Shown here: one piece after another, positions 17,672 to 26,958 of the stretch | Position numbering within the stretch: position 1 is the stretch's first letter | Layout: each line of letters starts with the position of its first letter | Source of the DNA: Bradyrhizobium sp. in8p8 | GTDB taxonomy: Bacteria > Pseudomonadota > Alphaproteobacteria > Rhizobiales > Xanthobacteraceae | Length of the DNA stretch: 64,000 nt | Direction: 5' to 3' | NCBI RefSeq assembly: GCF_000426845.1 | Contig: NZ_AUGD01000014.1 | Span: 1 to 64,000 of the forward strand | Made by a program: the position numbers and the translations under genes | The notes under the pieces: generated by a model | Seen by the model: the letters and a program-made list of their open reading frames with translations, nothing else | Told to the model about the DNA's origin: nothing | Database searches by the model: none

Positions 17672-17692
17672 GGTACCCTAGGGGGGTATATA
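17672..17692. promoter_or_regulatory. CsoR-type operator and overlapping promoter elements
   Basis: The 38-base gap between the ATPase and csoR holds TACCCTAGGGGGGTA, a near-symmetric repeat with a G tract like CsoR/RcnR operators, merging into TATATAC that could be a -10 box. Its closeness to the csoR ATG implies a very short leader. Confidence 0.6.
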
Positions 17693-17698
17693 CGGCCC

Positions 17699-17974
17699 AT
17701 GAGGACCGACATCAAGGCTTCCTGTCAGAAACGCCTGAACCGCATCGAAGGCCAAGTCCGCGGACTCGCGAAGATGGTGGACGAGGACCGGTACTGCATC
17801 GACATCGTCACGCAGATTTCGGCGGTCAGAGTCGCGCTCCGCCGCGTCGAGGAAGAAATCCTCAAGGATCACGTAGCCCATTGCGTGGAACACGCTATTC
17901 GTAGCGGGGATAAGGCCGACCAGCGGCGCAAGATCGCGGAACTGATGGAAGTGGTCGGGCGGGCGGACAGGTGA
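17699..17974 (+). CDS. csoR: CsoR-family copper-sensing repressor
   Basis: 91 residues, all-helical. The CsoR metal site is intact: Cys33 (DRYCIDI), His58 and Cys62 (DHVAHCVEH), with the His-x3-Cys spacing of Cu(I) sensors rather than the formaldehyde or nickel types. The N-terminal KRLNRIEGQVRGL is the DNA-contacting family signature. It is divergent from the ATPase and probably represses both. When Cu(I) binds, it is released from DNA, as established for CsoR proteins. Confidence 0.92.
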   Translation: MRTDIKASCQKRLNRIEGQVRGLAKMVDEDRYCIDIVTQISAVRVALRRVEEEILKDHVAHCVEHAIRSGDKADQRRKIAELMEVVGRADR

Positions 17975-18102
17975 AGAAGGCGGTCACGAATGCTTGACGA
18001 GGATCAAAGACGCCGCTCGGAGCAGGACTATGTTATGGAAGGAAACTGCTACCGCGCCGGACCGGTGCGGTAAGCGGGACAAGTATAGGTAGACAAAGCG
18101 CG

Positions 18103-18468
18103 ATGCGGCTCGTCCGTACCATTCTGGCATTCGCGATCGCCGCCTCCTTGGCGTTGTTGCCGGTCGGCGCGTCCGCGGCCGGCTTCGGCGTGATGGCCGA
18201 CGATGCGCAGTCCGGAATGCAGATGGGCACCTCGGCCGACATGTCGATGGACTGTTGCCCGGACGACATGAACGGCGCCCCCTTTCACGCCGCCGGCCAT
18301 AACTGCAGCATGGGTTTCTGCTGCGCGGGCGGATTCGTCGCGCTGGGCGACGTCCGAAGCATCGGCTTCCGCTTCGTGCCCGCAGCCGAGAGCAAAGTCG
18401 CCATCCCTGCGGACCAGTTCGTTCCCGTGCGCGGAGCGAGCCCTCCCTTCCGACCTCCTCGGGTCTGA
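18103..18468 (+). CDS. Small secreted Cys/Met-rich protein
   Basis: 121 residues with a signal peptide (LVRTILAFAIAASLALLP, cleavage after ASA). The mature part has metal-ligand clusters: MQMGTSADMSMDCCPDDM, then HNCSMGFCCAGG, and a Pro-rich end. I do not recognise a named family. Its position at the head of the cusBA cluster suggests periplasmic copper binding or sensing, which is inference. Confidence 0.7.
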   Translation: MRLVRTILAFAIAASLALLPVGASAAGFGVMADDAQSGMQMGTSADMSMDCCPDDMNGAPFHAAGHNCSMGFCCAGGFVALGDVRSIGFRFVPAAESKVAIPADQFVPVRGASPPFRPPRV

Positions 18469-18572
18469 TCTCACCCGGTTCGACGCGCGTAGCACGTGCC
18501 CGCGCGCGATGACGACTGCCGTGTGTGCTCCTTCGGAGCCGCGGTCGAGACAGACCCATCGAGGAGAAAATC

Positions 18573-18968
18573 ATGACTTCCAAATTCAGCAGTGCTGCCG
18601 CACTGACCGTCGTCGTCACTCTCGTCGCCACGGCTGCGTCGGCGGGGGCAGGCGACTACGTGTTCGAGCCCGTCAATGCGGAGATGAAGAAGGGCGACGA
18701 CGTCACCGTCGCGGTCCGCTTGACCAACAAGACGACCGGGAAACCGGTCTCCGACGCCGTGATCTTCAGGACGCGCGTGGACATGGCGCCCGACGGAATG
18801 GCCGAAATGGAATCCCCGGTGGCTCCGCTGCCGTCCAGCGAGTCCGGCGTGTACGCCTTCAAGACGGATCTTCCGATGGCGGGTCGCTATCAGGTCACGC
18901 TCTCCGCAAAGGTCCAGGGCGAGTCTGAGACCATCAACGGCAAGGTCATCGTCAAGGCTAACAAGTGA
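18573..18968 (+). CDS. YtkA/FixH-like periplasmic protein
   Basis: 131 residues, start preceded by GAGGAGAAAATC. It has a signal peptide ending ASAGA, then a single immunoglobulin-like domain of the YtkA type (DVTVAVRLTNKTTGKPV, FRTRVDMAPDGMAEM, GRYQVTLSAKV). The Met-rich loop could bind Cu(I). Such proteins sit before cusB-like genes in many proteobacteria. It probably shares a transcript with the following adaptor gene. Confidence 0.8.
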   Translation: MTSKFSSAAALTVVVTLVATAASAGAGDYVFEPVNAEMKKGDDVTVAVRLTNKTTGKPVSDAVIFRTRVDMAPDGMAEMESPVAPLPSSESGVYAFKTDLPMAGRYQVTLSAKVQGESETINGKVIVKANK

Positions 18969-18973
18969 GCCTG

Positions 18974-18996
18974 CGGGCGTTCTCAGGGAACGCCCG
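18974..18996 (+). terminator. Hairpin between the YtkA-like gene and cusB
   Basis: CGGGCGTTC and GAACGCCCG pair around a five-base loop in the 46-base gap. There is no T-run, so it may lower rather than stop transcription into cusB. Confidence 0.45.
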
Positions 18997-19014
18997 GCAT
19001 TCTCAAACCCATAT

Positions 19015-20481
19015 ATGCGCGCTGTAGGGCGCGCCCTGGTGCACACCATGAACACCTCGCGCTTGCTTACAATCATCGCGCTCGGCGCCGGAATCGGACT
19101 GACCGGCTACTGGTCGGTGGAACGATCTATCTGGCCCGTTCACGCCCGCTTGACCGACGCTGCCGCGGCCGCGGACAAGACACCGCTGTACTACCGCGAC
19201 CCCGCTGGGGCCCCCCTCTGGTCGGCCGTTCCGAAAAAGGATCAGCAGGGACGCGATTACCTGCCGGTCTACGATGAGGACGAGCCCTCGACCGAGTCCG
19301 CGAAGCCGAAGCGGCAACAGGCGGATTCCTCCCGCAGGATCCTGTACTATCGCAATCCGATGGGCCTGCCGGATACCTCGCCGGTCCCCAAGAAGGACCC
19401 GATGGGGATGGACTACGTTCCCGTCTACGAAGGGGACGATCAGGAGGACGGGTCGGTCAAGCTCTCGCCCGGCAAGATCCAGAGGACGGGCGTGAAGTCC
19501 GAGCCCGTCGAGCGCCGTTCGATCCGGATCTTGGTCAAGTCGCCCGGTACGATCCAACTGGATGAACGCCGCGTCTCGGTCATCGCAATGCGCGCCGTAA
19601 GCTTCGTGCAGAAGGTCGCCGACGTGACCACCGGTACGCGCGTGAAGGCAGGCCAGCCGCTGATGCAGATCTACAGTTCGGCTGTGGCGTCCGCCGCCGC
19701 GGAGTATTTCTCGACGATCACTTCCAAGACCACCGGCGGGATTGAGGCCTACGGCCGCGGCTCGCGGCAGCGGCTGATCAATCTCGACGTTCCCGAGCAG
19801 GTCATCGTGGACATGGAGAAGTCCCACGTCGCGCCCGTCACCGTGCAATGGTCGGCGCCGCGCGACGGAATCGTGCTTGAACGCAACGCCATCGAAGGCA
19901 TGAGAGCCAATCCGGGCGACGTACTGTTCCGGATTGCCGATATCTCGGTGGTCTGGGCCCTGGTCGACGTCGCCGAACGCGATCTTGGCAACATCGCAGT
20001 GGGTCAGCCGGTCACGGTTCGCGCCCGCAGCTATCCGACTCGCACCTTCAGCGGCAGGATCGCCGTCGTCTATCCGCAGGTTAACCGCGAAACTCGGACG
20101 GCGCGTGTCCGAATCGAACTCGCCAACCCGGATGTGGCGCTGCTGCCGGATATGTACGTCGATGCGGACATCGACACCGCGGACTCCAAATCCGAATTGG
20201 CGGTCCCTGACAGTTCGGTGCTCGACACTGGCAGCCGGCAGGCCGTTCTCGTCGACAAGGGCGAAGGACGCTACGAGCCGCGCGAAGTCAAGCTTGGCCG
20301 GCGCGGCGGCGGTTACATCGAGGTGCGGGAGGGCCTTGCGGATGGCGAGGCGGTGGTCACCGCGGCCAATTTCTTGATCGATGCCGAAAGCAACCTGAAG
20401 GCGGCGCTCAAAGGCTTCGCGGAGGCTGCGCCCAATCCTTCCGGCACCGGCGCCGCCCACTCGACGGGAGAGCACAAATGA
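19015..20481 (+). CDS. cusB: CusB-like RND periplasmic adaptor
   Basis: 488 residues. An N-terminal membrane anchor (LTIIALGAGIGLTGYW) is followed by two heavy-metal-binding domains (LYYRDPAGAPLW, KDQQGRDYLPVYDE, then LYYRNPMGLPDTS, KDPMGMDYVPVYEG). The membrane-fusion body comes next, with lipoyl/barrel segments (GTRVKAGQPLMQIYS, VQWSAPRDGIVLERN). It links the inner-membrane pump to a TolC-type channel and presents Cu(I)/Ag(I) to it. The start may instead be ATG 19048. The stop overlaps cusA by ATGA. Doubling of the metal domain is notable, as many CusB proteins carry one or none. Confidence 0.92.
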   Translation: MRAVGRALVHTMNTSRLLTIIALGAGIGLTGYWSVERSIWPVHARLTDAAAAADKTPLYYRDPAGAPLWSAVPKKDQQGRDYLPVYDEDEPSTESAKPKRQQADSSRRILYYRNPMGLPDTSPVPKKDPMGMDYVPVYEGDDQEDGSVKLSPGKIQRTGVKSEPVERRSIRILVKSPGTIQLDERRVSVIAMRAVSFVQKVADVTTGTRVKAGQPLMQIYSSAVASAAAEYFSTITSKTTGGIEAYGRGSRQRLINLDVPEQVIVDMEKSHVAPVTVQWSAPRDGIVLERNAIEGMRANPGDVLFRIADISVVWALVDVAERDLGNIAVGQPVTVRARSYPTRTFSGRIAVVYPQVNRETRTARVRIELANPDVALLPDMYVDADIDTADSKSELAVPDSSVLDTGSRQAVLVDKGEGRYEPREVKLGRRGGGYIEVREGLADGEAVVTAANFLIDAESNLKAALKGFAEAAPNPSGTGAAHSTGEHK

Positions 20482-23400
20482 TCGCTCGCATCATCGCCTG
20501 GTCCGCACGCAATCTACTGCTGGTGCTGTTCGGCACCGGTTTTGCGGCCGCCGCTGGCCTCTACGCACTAGTGCATCTGCCACTCGATGCGATTCCGGAT
20601 CTCTCCGACACGCAGGTCATCGTCTACACGGAATATCCCGGCCAGGCGCCGCAGGTGATCGAGGACCAAGTTACATATCCCTTGACGACGGCCATGCTGA
20701 CCGTGCCGAAATCCAAGGTGGTGCGCGGTTTCTCGTTCTTCGGCGTGTCCTTCGTGTACGTGATCTTCGAAGACGGAACCGACATCTACTGGGCCCGCTC
20801 GCGCGTCATGGAATTCCTGAATAGCGCGACGTCCAGGTTGCCGGCGGGCGTCACGCCGAGCATCGGGCCGGATGCCACGGGCGTCGGCTGGGTCTACCAA
20901 TACGCCGTCATCTCGAAGGAATTGAATCTGGCGGACACGCGCACGATCCAGGACTGGAATCTGAGATTCGCGCTGGCCAAGGCCGAAGGAGTGGCCGAGG
21001 TCGCGAGCATCGGCGGTTTCGTCAAACAGTACAACGTGGTCCTTGACCCGCAGCGCATGCGCGACCGCGGAATCAGCATGCAGAAGATCCGGGACGCCAT
21101 CCGCGCATCGAACGCGGACGTCGGCGGCCGGACGGTCGAACTCGCGGAGTTCGAGTACGTGATCCGGGGCAGGGGCTACATCAAGAGCATCAACGATCTC
21201 GGCAACATCGTGCTGAAGACGAACAACGGCACGCCCGTGTTGCTGCGTGACGTCGCGCGAGTCGAGCTCGGCCCGGACGAAAGACGGGGTATCGCCGAAT
21301 TGAACGGCGAGGGGGAGGTCGCAAGCGGCATCGTGCTGCAGCGCTTTGGCGTCAATGCGCTCAGCGTCATCGAGAACGTCAAGAAGCGATTCAAGGAGAT
21401 TGCGAGCAGTCTGCCGAAATCGGTCGAGATCGTCCCGGTCTACGACCGCTCCAACCTGATCTACGCCGCCATCGACACGCTGAAGCAAACACTTCTCGAG
21501 GAGAGCATCGTCGTGGCGCTCGTCTGCATCGTCTTCCTGCTGCACGTGCGCAGCGCGCTGGTCGCGATCCTGATGCTGCCAGTGGGCGTGCTGATGGCGT
21601 TCGGAGCCATGAAACTGCTGGGGCTCGGGTCGAACATCATGAGCCTCGGCGGTATTGCGATTGCGATCGGCGCCATGGTGGATGCCGCCATCGTCATGAT
21701 CGAGAACGCGCACAAGCACCTGGAGCGGGCGAAGCCGGGGCAATCGCGCGTTCAAATCCTGATCGAGGCGGCCTCCGAAGTGGGCCCCGCATTGTTCTTC
21801 AGCCTCTTGATCATCACCGTTTCGTTCATGCCGATCTTCACGCTGGAATCGCAGGAGGGGCGGCTGTTCAGCCCGCTGGCGTACACGAAGACCTTCGCGA
21901 TGGCCGCCGCAGCTCTGCTTTCGGTGACGTTGGTCCCGGCGCTGATGGTGGTCTTCGTGCGCGGGAAGATCGTTCCCGAACACAAGAATTTCATTAATCG
22001 CTTCCTGATCTGGGTATATCGCCCCGTCATCAAGGGGGTGCTGCGCGCAAAGACCCTAGTCATCCTCGCCTCCGTGGCGGTCCTCGCGGTCACGATCTGG
22101 CCGGCCCGACAGCTTGGAACCGAGTTCATGCCGACGCTGAACGAGGGCACGCTGCTCTATATGCCCACGACCCTGCCCGGCATCTCGGTGACCAAGGCGG
22201 CGGAACTGATGCAGATGCAGGATCGCATTATCAAATCCTTCCCGGAGGTCGCTTCCGTCTACGGCAAGGCGGGGCGGGCCGCGACCGCCACCGATCCGGC
22301 CCCGACCGAAATGTTCGAAACGGTCGTCAACCTCAAGCCGAAAGCGCAATGGCGTCCCGGAGTGACGATCGACACTTTGATCGCGGAGATGGACAAGGCG
22401 CTGCAATTTCCGGGCGTCTCCAATGCTTGGACCATGCCGATCAAGGCACGCATCGACATGCTGTCGACAGGCATCCGCACGCCGATCGGCATCAAGGTCA
22501 TGGGCACGGATCTCGTGGAGATCGATCGGTTGGCAAAGCAGATCGAACGGGTCATCAAGACAGTCCCCGGTACATCATCGGCCTATGCCGAGCGGGGCAT
22601 CGGCGGGTACTATCTCGAGATCGCTCCGGACCGGGAGGCGCTCGCCCGTTACGGCGTCCTGATCCAGGACGTCCAGGACACCATCGCGGCCGCATTGGGA
22701 GGTCAGACGGTCACCACGACCGTCGAGGGCCGGCAGCGGTTCACGGTGAACATGCGCTACCCGCGCGATCTCCGGGACAATCCCAAGGCCATCACGAGCG
22801 ATATCCTGGTGCCGATGCCGGCCGGCGGCGCCGTTCCGCTTGGCGAAGTGGCGAAGGTCGAACCCGCCCGCGGGCCGACTTCGATCCGTACCGAGAACGG
22901 ACAGCTCGCGACCTACATCTATGTCGACATCCGGGACAGGGACATCGGGAGCTACGTCGCCGACGCACAGCGAGCGGTCAGCGAGAGCATACAGTTTCCG
23001 GCGGGTTACTATGTCGTCTGGAGCGGCCAGTACGAGTACCTGCAGCGCGCCGCTGCGCGTCTGAAGATCGTGGTACCGGTCACGCTCACGATCATCTTCC
23101 TGCTGCTCTACCTGAACTTCAGGTCGATTACGGAGACCTTGATCGTCATGCTCTCGCTGCCCTTCGCGCTGGTCGGCGGCCTCTGGATGATGTGGTGGCT
23201 CGGCTTCAACATGTCGGTCGCCGTCGCGGTAGGGTTCATCGCACTCGCCGGCGTCGCCGCCGAGACCGGCGTGGTGATGCTGATCTATCTCGACCACGCG
23301 TTGGCGGAAACGAGCGAGCGGATAAAGGCGGAAGGTCGCGCGCTGACGCGAAGCGATCTTTACGACGCCATCATGCAAGGCGCCGTCGAGCGGGTCCGGC

Positions 23401-23678
23401 CCAAGATGATGACGGTGGTTGCCATCATGGCCGGCCTCCTGCCCATCATGTGGAGTTCGGGTACCGGATCCGAAATCATGCAGCGCATCGCTGTGCCGAT
23501 GATCGGCGGAATGGTCTCCTCCACGCTGCTGACGCTCATCGTCATTCCGGCGATCTTCGGACTGATCAAGGGCTTCCGGTTGCCTTCGACGTCCCATCGA
23601 GGCGACCGCGATCCACAGTCTCCCGCACATCAAGAAGCGCCTGCAAAGAGGCCGCGCATTATGGAGCCGGCCCAATGA
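20478..23678 (+). CDS. cusA: CusA-like Cu(I)/Ag(I) RND efflux pump
   Basis: 1066 residues, full length for heavy-metal RND pumps. The three metal-relay methionines of CusA are all there, in LLYMPTTLPG, PTEMFETV and IDMLSTGI, supporting Cu(I)/Ag(I) rather than Zn/Co specificity. The proton-relay acidic residues sit in MVDAAIVMIENA and VAAETGVVMLIY. Twelve membrane helices and two large periplasmic loops fit the family. It is coupled to cusB by four bases and followed by a TolC gene, so a complete tripartite pump is encoded. Confidence 0.96.
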   Translation: MIARIIAWSARNLLLVLFGTGFAAAAGLYALVHLPLDAIPDLSDTQVIVYTEYPGQAPQVIEDQVTYPLTTAMLTVPKSKVVRGFSFFGVSFVYVIFEDGTDIYWARSRVMEFLNSATSRLPAGVTPSIGPDATGVGWVYQYAVISKELNLADTRTIQDWNLRFALAKAEGVAEVASIGGFVKQYNVVLDPQRMRDRGISMQKIRDAIRASNADVGGRTVELAEFEYVIRGRGYIKSINDLGNIVLKTNNGTPVLLRDVARVELGPDERRGIAELNGEGEVASGIVLQRFGVNALSVIENVKKRFKEIASSLPKSVEIVPVYDRSNLIYAAIDTLKQTLLEESIVVALVCIVFLLHVRSALVAILMLPVGVLMAFGAMKLLGLGSNIMSLGGIAIAIGAMVDAAIVMIENAHKHLERAKPGQSRVQILIEAASEVGPALFFSLLIITVSFMPIFTLESQEGRLFSPLAYTKTFAMAAAALLSVTLVPALMVVFVRGKIVPEHKNFINRFLIWVYRPVIKGVLRAKTLVILASVAVLAVTIWPARQLGTEFMPTLNEGTLLYMPTTLPGISVTKAAELMQMQDRIIKSFPEVASVYGKAGRAATATDPAPTEMFETVVNLKPKAQWRPGVTIDTLIAEMDKALQFPGVSNAWTMPIKARIDMLSTGIRTPIGIKVMGTDLVEIDRLAKQIERVIKTVPGTSSAYAERGIGGYYLEIAPDREALARYGVLIQDVQDTIAAALGGQTVTTTVEGRQRFTVNMRYPRDLRDNPKAITSDILVPMPAGGAVPLGEVAKVEPARGPTSIRTENGQLATYIYVDIRDRDIGSYVADAQRAVSESIQFPAGYYVVWSGQYEYLQRAAARLKIVVPVTLTIIFLLLYLNFRSITETLIVMLSLPFALVGGLWMMWWLGFNMSVAVAVGFIALAGVAAETGVVMLIYLDHALAETSERIKAEGRALTRSDLYDAIMQGAVERVRPKMMTVVAIMAGLLPIMWSSGTGSEIMQRIAVPMIGGMVSSTLLTLIVIPAIFGLIKGFRLPSTSHRGDRDPQSPAHQEAPAKRPRIMEPAQ

Positions 23679-23741
23679 GCCGGAAGAGGGGCCAGCTGTG
23701 AGCACATCCGTGTGCGACGCTTCGCGAAGGACGAGGAAGAG

Positions 23742-25160
23742 ATGGCTAAGTACGGACCGAGAGTCGATGCTTCTGGTTCGATCGTCGGGAGGTGGGCCGG
23801 ACCCATGTTCGGGTCGGTGTTGTTGCTTCACGGCGGAGCGCCCGCCAGGGCGGAGACCCTCGTGGAAGCCATAGTGAAAGCCTATCAGTCAAATCCGCAG
23901 CTGAGCGCGGCACGGGCGCGCCAACGGGCGACCGACGAAAACGTGCCGCAGGCGTTGTCGGGCTATCGCCCGCAGATTGTGGCAAGCCTGAGCGCCGGCC
24001 TGCAGCAGGTTCGCAACCTGTTGCCGGACAACGTCGTCCAGACGGTCACGCTAAAGCCGTGGACCGTTGGGCTCACGGTGACCCAGACGCTGTTCAACGG
24101 CTTCAAGACCGCCAACAATGTCCGGGTGGCGGAGGCGCAGGTCAGGTCCGGCCGCGAAGCCCTGCGCAACGTAGGGCAGGGGACCCTGCTCAATGCCGTC
24201 ACCGTGTACATGAACGTACTTGCCAATGGAGCGCTGGTCGACGCGCAGCGCGCCAATATCGCCTTCCTACGGCAGACGCTCTCCAACACTCGCAGTCGTC
24301 TCAATGCCGGCGACGTCACGCCCACCGACGCGGCCCAGGCCGAAGCGCGCCTGAACCGCGGCCTTGCCGACCTCAACGCCGCAGAAGTGGCCCTTGCCGT
24401 GAGCAAGGCGACCTACACCCAAGTGGTGGGCGGGCCTCCCGCGCAGCTCGTGGCGGCGACGCCGGCGGACCGGTTCTCGCCGCCTACTCTTGCGGATGCG
24501 ACGAATGTGGCGCGTCAAGAGAACCCGGCCGTCCTTGCCGCGCAGCTCGATGTGGATGTCGCCCAATCTTCGATCGCAGTGGCGGAAAGCGGGCTGCTTC
24601 CGACCGTTTCCGTGCAGGCCAGCGTCAGCCGCGCCGTGCAGAATGATCCTACCCTCGCGACTTCGCGCATGGATCAGACTTCGGTTTTGGGCCAGGTCGG
24701 CGTTCCCCTCTACGATGCAGGCATGGCCGCCGCCCAGACCCGCCAGGCCAAGGAGGTCACTTCGCAAAGCCGGCTAGTCCTGGAGCAGGTGCGCAATCAG
24801 ACGCGCACTGCGGCAACCGGCGCTTGGGTCGCCAATGAAGGAGCAAAAGTCGCGGTCACTGCCGCAGAATCCGAGGTGCGTGCCGCGAACGTGGCACTAT
24901 TGGGGGTGCAGCGGGAGGCGCAGGCAGGACAGCGCACGACGGTCGACGTACTCAACGCCCTGCAGGATCTGACCAATGCCCGAGCTCGGCTGATCCTCGC
25001 TCAGCGCGACCGCGTGATCGCATCCTACACGCTCCTCGGCGCCGTAGGGCGCCTCGACGTGAAGACGCTCGGGTTGAACACGCCCGACTATCTGCCAGAG
25101 GTCCACTACTACCAAGTCCGGGATGCCTGGCATGGTTTGCGGACGCCTGCAGGACAATAA
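23742..25160 (+). CDS. TolC-family outer-membrane channel
   Basis: 472 residues from the ATG at 23742, which follows GACGAGGAAGAG. It has a signal peptide ending ARA, and then TLVEAIVKAYQSNPQLSAARA. The two TolC repeats are clear, with long coiled-coil helices and barrel strands (WTVGLTVTQTLFNGFKTANN, VGVPLYDAGMAAAQTRQA). It resembles type I secretion TolC proteins more than the CusC lipoproteins, lacking an N-terminal lipobox. Directly behind cusBA it probably supplies the channel. Confidence 0.88.
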   Translation: MAKYGPRVDASGSIVGRWAGPMFGSVLLLHGGAPARAETLVEAIVKAYQSNPQLSAARARQRATDENVPQALSGYRPQIVASLSAGLQQVRNLLPDNVVQTVTLKPWTVGLTVTQTLFNGFKTANNVRVAEAQVRSGREALRNVGQGTLLNAVTVYMNVLANGALVDAQRANIAFLRQTLSNTRSRLNAGDVTPTDAAQAEARLNRGLADLNAAEVALAVSKATYTQVVGGPPAQLVAATPADRFSPPTLADATNVARQENPAVLAAQLDVDVAQSSIAVAESGLLPTVSVQASVSRAVQNDPTLATSRMDQTSVLGQVGVPLYDAGMAAAQTRQAKEVTSQSRLVLEQVRNQTRTAATGAWVANEGAKVAVTAAESEVRAANVALLGVQREAQAGQRTTVDVLNALQDLTNARARLILAQRDRVIASYTLLGAVGRLDVKTLGLNTPDYLPEVHYYQVRDAWHGLRTPAGQ

Positions 25161-25208
25161 GTTCATCGAGATCTTCCCTGATCGAGAGAGGTAGTCGGGA
25201 CCGCGAAC

Positions 25209-25764
25209 ATGACGACCTCGGAAGCGGATCTGAAGAAACTCATGCTCGCAAGCCTGGACGGCGATGCGGCTTCGCATCGGGCATTGCTTGAAGCGCTGAG
25301 CAGGCGATTACGTGCGTACTACAAAAGAAAACTCGCAAGCACTGGCCGTAGCGCGTCGGAGGCCGAAGACCTAGTTCAGGAAGCGGTCTTGGCCATTCAC
25401 ATCAAGAGACATACCTACGACGCCACCGACCTGCTGACACCATGGGTCCATGCGATCGCGCGCCACAAATTGATCGACTTTCTGCGTCGGACCCGCGCGT
25501 CGTTGGCCGATGTGCCTCCGGATGAGGCTGACGAGGCCATGGCATCGGACGAACATGTCGGTGCGGAGAGTTCCTACGACGTCGGGCGGCTCTTGCGACG
25601 GCTGCCGCCAAACGTCAAATGTTCCATGGAAGCCGTGAAACTCGACGGGTTGAGCATCGCCGAAGCGGCGCAGCGGTGCGGACTTTCGGAATCCGGGATT
25701 AAGGTGAATTCACCGCGGGCTAAAAACCCTGGCCGCGCTGATTGCCCGGGAAGCGAGATCATGA
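25209..25764 (+). pseudogene. ECF sigma factor gene, frameshifted near its end
   Basis: Region 2 is intact (ASEAEDLVQEAVLAIH, TPWVHAIARHKLIDFLRR). Region 4 follows (KLDGLSIAEAAQRCGLSE). At 25707-25711 the frame changes: the expected KVNxHRGLKTLAALIARE continues in another frame and ends at TGA 25762-25764, overlapping the anti-sigma ATG as ATGA. The unshifted frame would instead read through to 25868. Loss of the last recognition helix residues would impair promoter binding. The sigma/NrsF pair resembles Caulobacter SigF-NrsF, which answers metal and oxidative stress. That link is family knowledge. Confidence 0.75.
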
Positions 25765-26401
25765 AGACGGATGATTTGATCGCGGCACTCAGTGCCCACG
25801 TCGAGCCGGTCGATGCCGATCGGTCGGTCGGACAGTGGGCCTCGCCCTTGCGGCCGCAACGGTTCTGACGTTGGACGGCATATTGGTCGGCCTGGGTACC
25901 CGGTCCGATCTGACGACCGGTCACGCCGTCGTTTCCGTGCTCCTGAAGATTGTGTTCGCGGTCGGAATCGTCGTGTTGGCATCGGCCTACCTGATGCGCC
26001 TGGCGCGGCCGGGCGGAGAACGTAGGTCCTCTTCGGGGTGGGCCGTCCTCCCATTCGCAGGCATCTTGTTGCTTGCCGCAATCAGCCTCGGGCTGGCGCC
26101 CAGTACGCATTGGGCCAAGATGGTCATGGGTGACGAGTGGCTAGAGTGCATTATCTCGATCCCGATCATCGCGATCGTACCTTTCACCGTCGTTATCGCG
26201 GCGGTGCGAACGGCGGCGCCGACCAATCTCGTCCGGACAGGTGCCTTTGCGGGTCTTGTTTCGGGCGGCATCAGCGCCATGGGTTACGCGCTTCATTGCA
26301 CCGACGATTCCTTGCCATTTGTCGCAATCTGGTACGGCGGGACGATTGTGCTCTGCACCCTGGCAGGGGCGATGCTGGGCCCCAGGTTGCTGCGTTGGTA
26401 G
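25761..26401 (+). pseudogene. NrsF-type (DUF1109) anti-sigma factor, frameshifted
   Basis: The start MKTDDLIAALSAHVEPV is in one frame. From about 25820 the rest (VGLALAAATVLTLDG onward) is in another, so one base was gained or lost at 25805-25825. The body has about six membrane helices. Two cysteines are present in EWLECIISIPI and ALHCTDDSL, consistent with the conserved Cys pair that senses stress in Caulobacter NrsF. The four-base overlap with the sigma gene confirms the pair. If the frameshift is real, the sigma would lose its membrane tether. Confidence 0.78.
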
Positions 26402-26515
26402 CGTGACTGAACCGTTTTCACGTCGGCGTGAGCCCTGTAACCGAACGGCGATTTCTTCCGAACTCATCGATGAGAGGGCCTCAAATCCTTCCTTCAAGTG
26501 AGCAGGAGCCGGGTC

Positions 26516-26791
26516 ATGTTCAAGCAGACCTTCAGAACTATGTTGCTGGTGCTGCCGTTGGTTGCAGTGTCGGCGAGTGCCTTTGCAGGGGCCACGATTT
26601 CGGATCGGCGGTATTGGCCAAACGAGGCCAGGCGGGGCGCGCAAGTGATGTCGAACCCACAAGGTGGCTGGAGCTCTGCGTTCGGCTCGGTTCCCGCGAC
26701 ACCGGGCCACTACTTCGCGCCACCTGTTGATTCGAGCAGGCGGGTTTGGAGATATCAGGGAGGCCCGAAGTCCCCGATGATACAGAACTAG
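26516..26791 (+). CDS. Small secreted protein with ISDRRYWPNEA motif
   Basis: 91 residues from ATG 26516, with AGGAGCCGG upstream. The signal peptide (TMLLVLPLVAVSASAFA) is followed by GATISDRRYWPNEA and a Gly/Ser/Pro-rich tail with aromatic residues. The same motif occurs in the gene split by the IS at 42845, so this is a small paralogous family of unknown function. It lies downstream of the sigma/anti-sigma pair and may belong to its regulon, which is inference. Confidence 0.7.
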   Translation: MFKQTFRTMLLVLPLVAVSASAFAGATISDRRYWPNEARRGAQVMSNPQGGWSSAFGSVPATPGHYFAPPVDSSRRVWRYQGGPKSPMIQN

Positions 26792-26958
26792 ACCAAGTCG
26801 ACGCCCTGTCAGTCGGCGAGCGCATCGAGCAACGTGCTTAGGCAGCGGTCGCCGCAAGCGCCTTGTTTGCGGGCGTTTCCGGTCCGATCTGCTTGATCTC
26901 GATCAAGAAGAAGGTTTCGGCAAGTTGTTTACTTACTATTGGGTAGCAGGAGTTCACG

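Noticed and set aside
16065..17681. 538-codon plus-strand open frame
   Set aside because: It is antisense to the copper ATPase, whose motifs are complete. Arg/Asp/His-rich composition is that of a GC-rich shadow frame.
19003..20475. 490-codon minus-strand open frame
   Set aside because: Antisense to cusB, no domain, shadow composition.
20568..23831. Long open frames antisense or out of frame to cusA (20568-21983, 22349-23701, 22575-23831)
   Set aside because: They are His/Arg/Asp-rich shadows of cusA codons.
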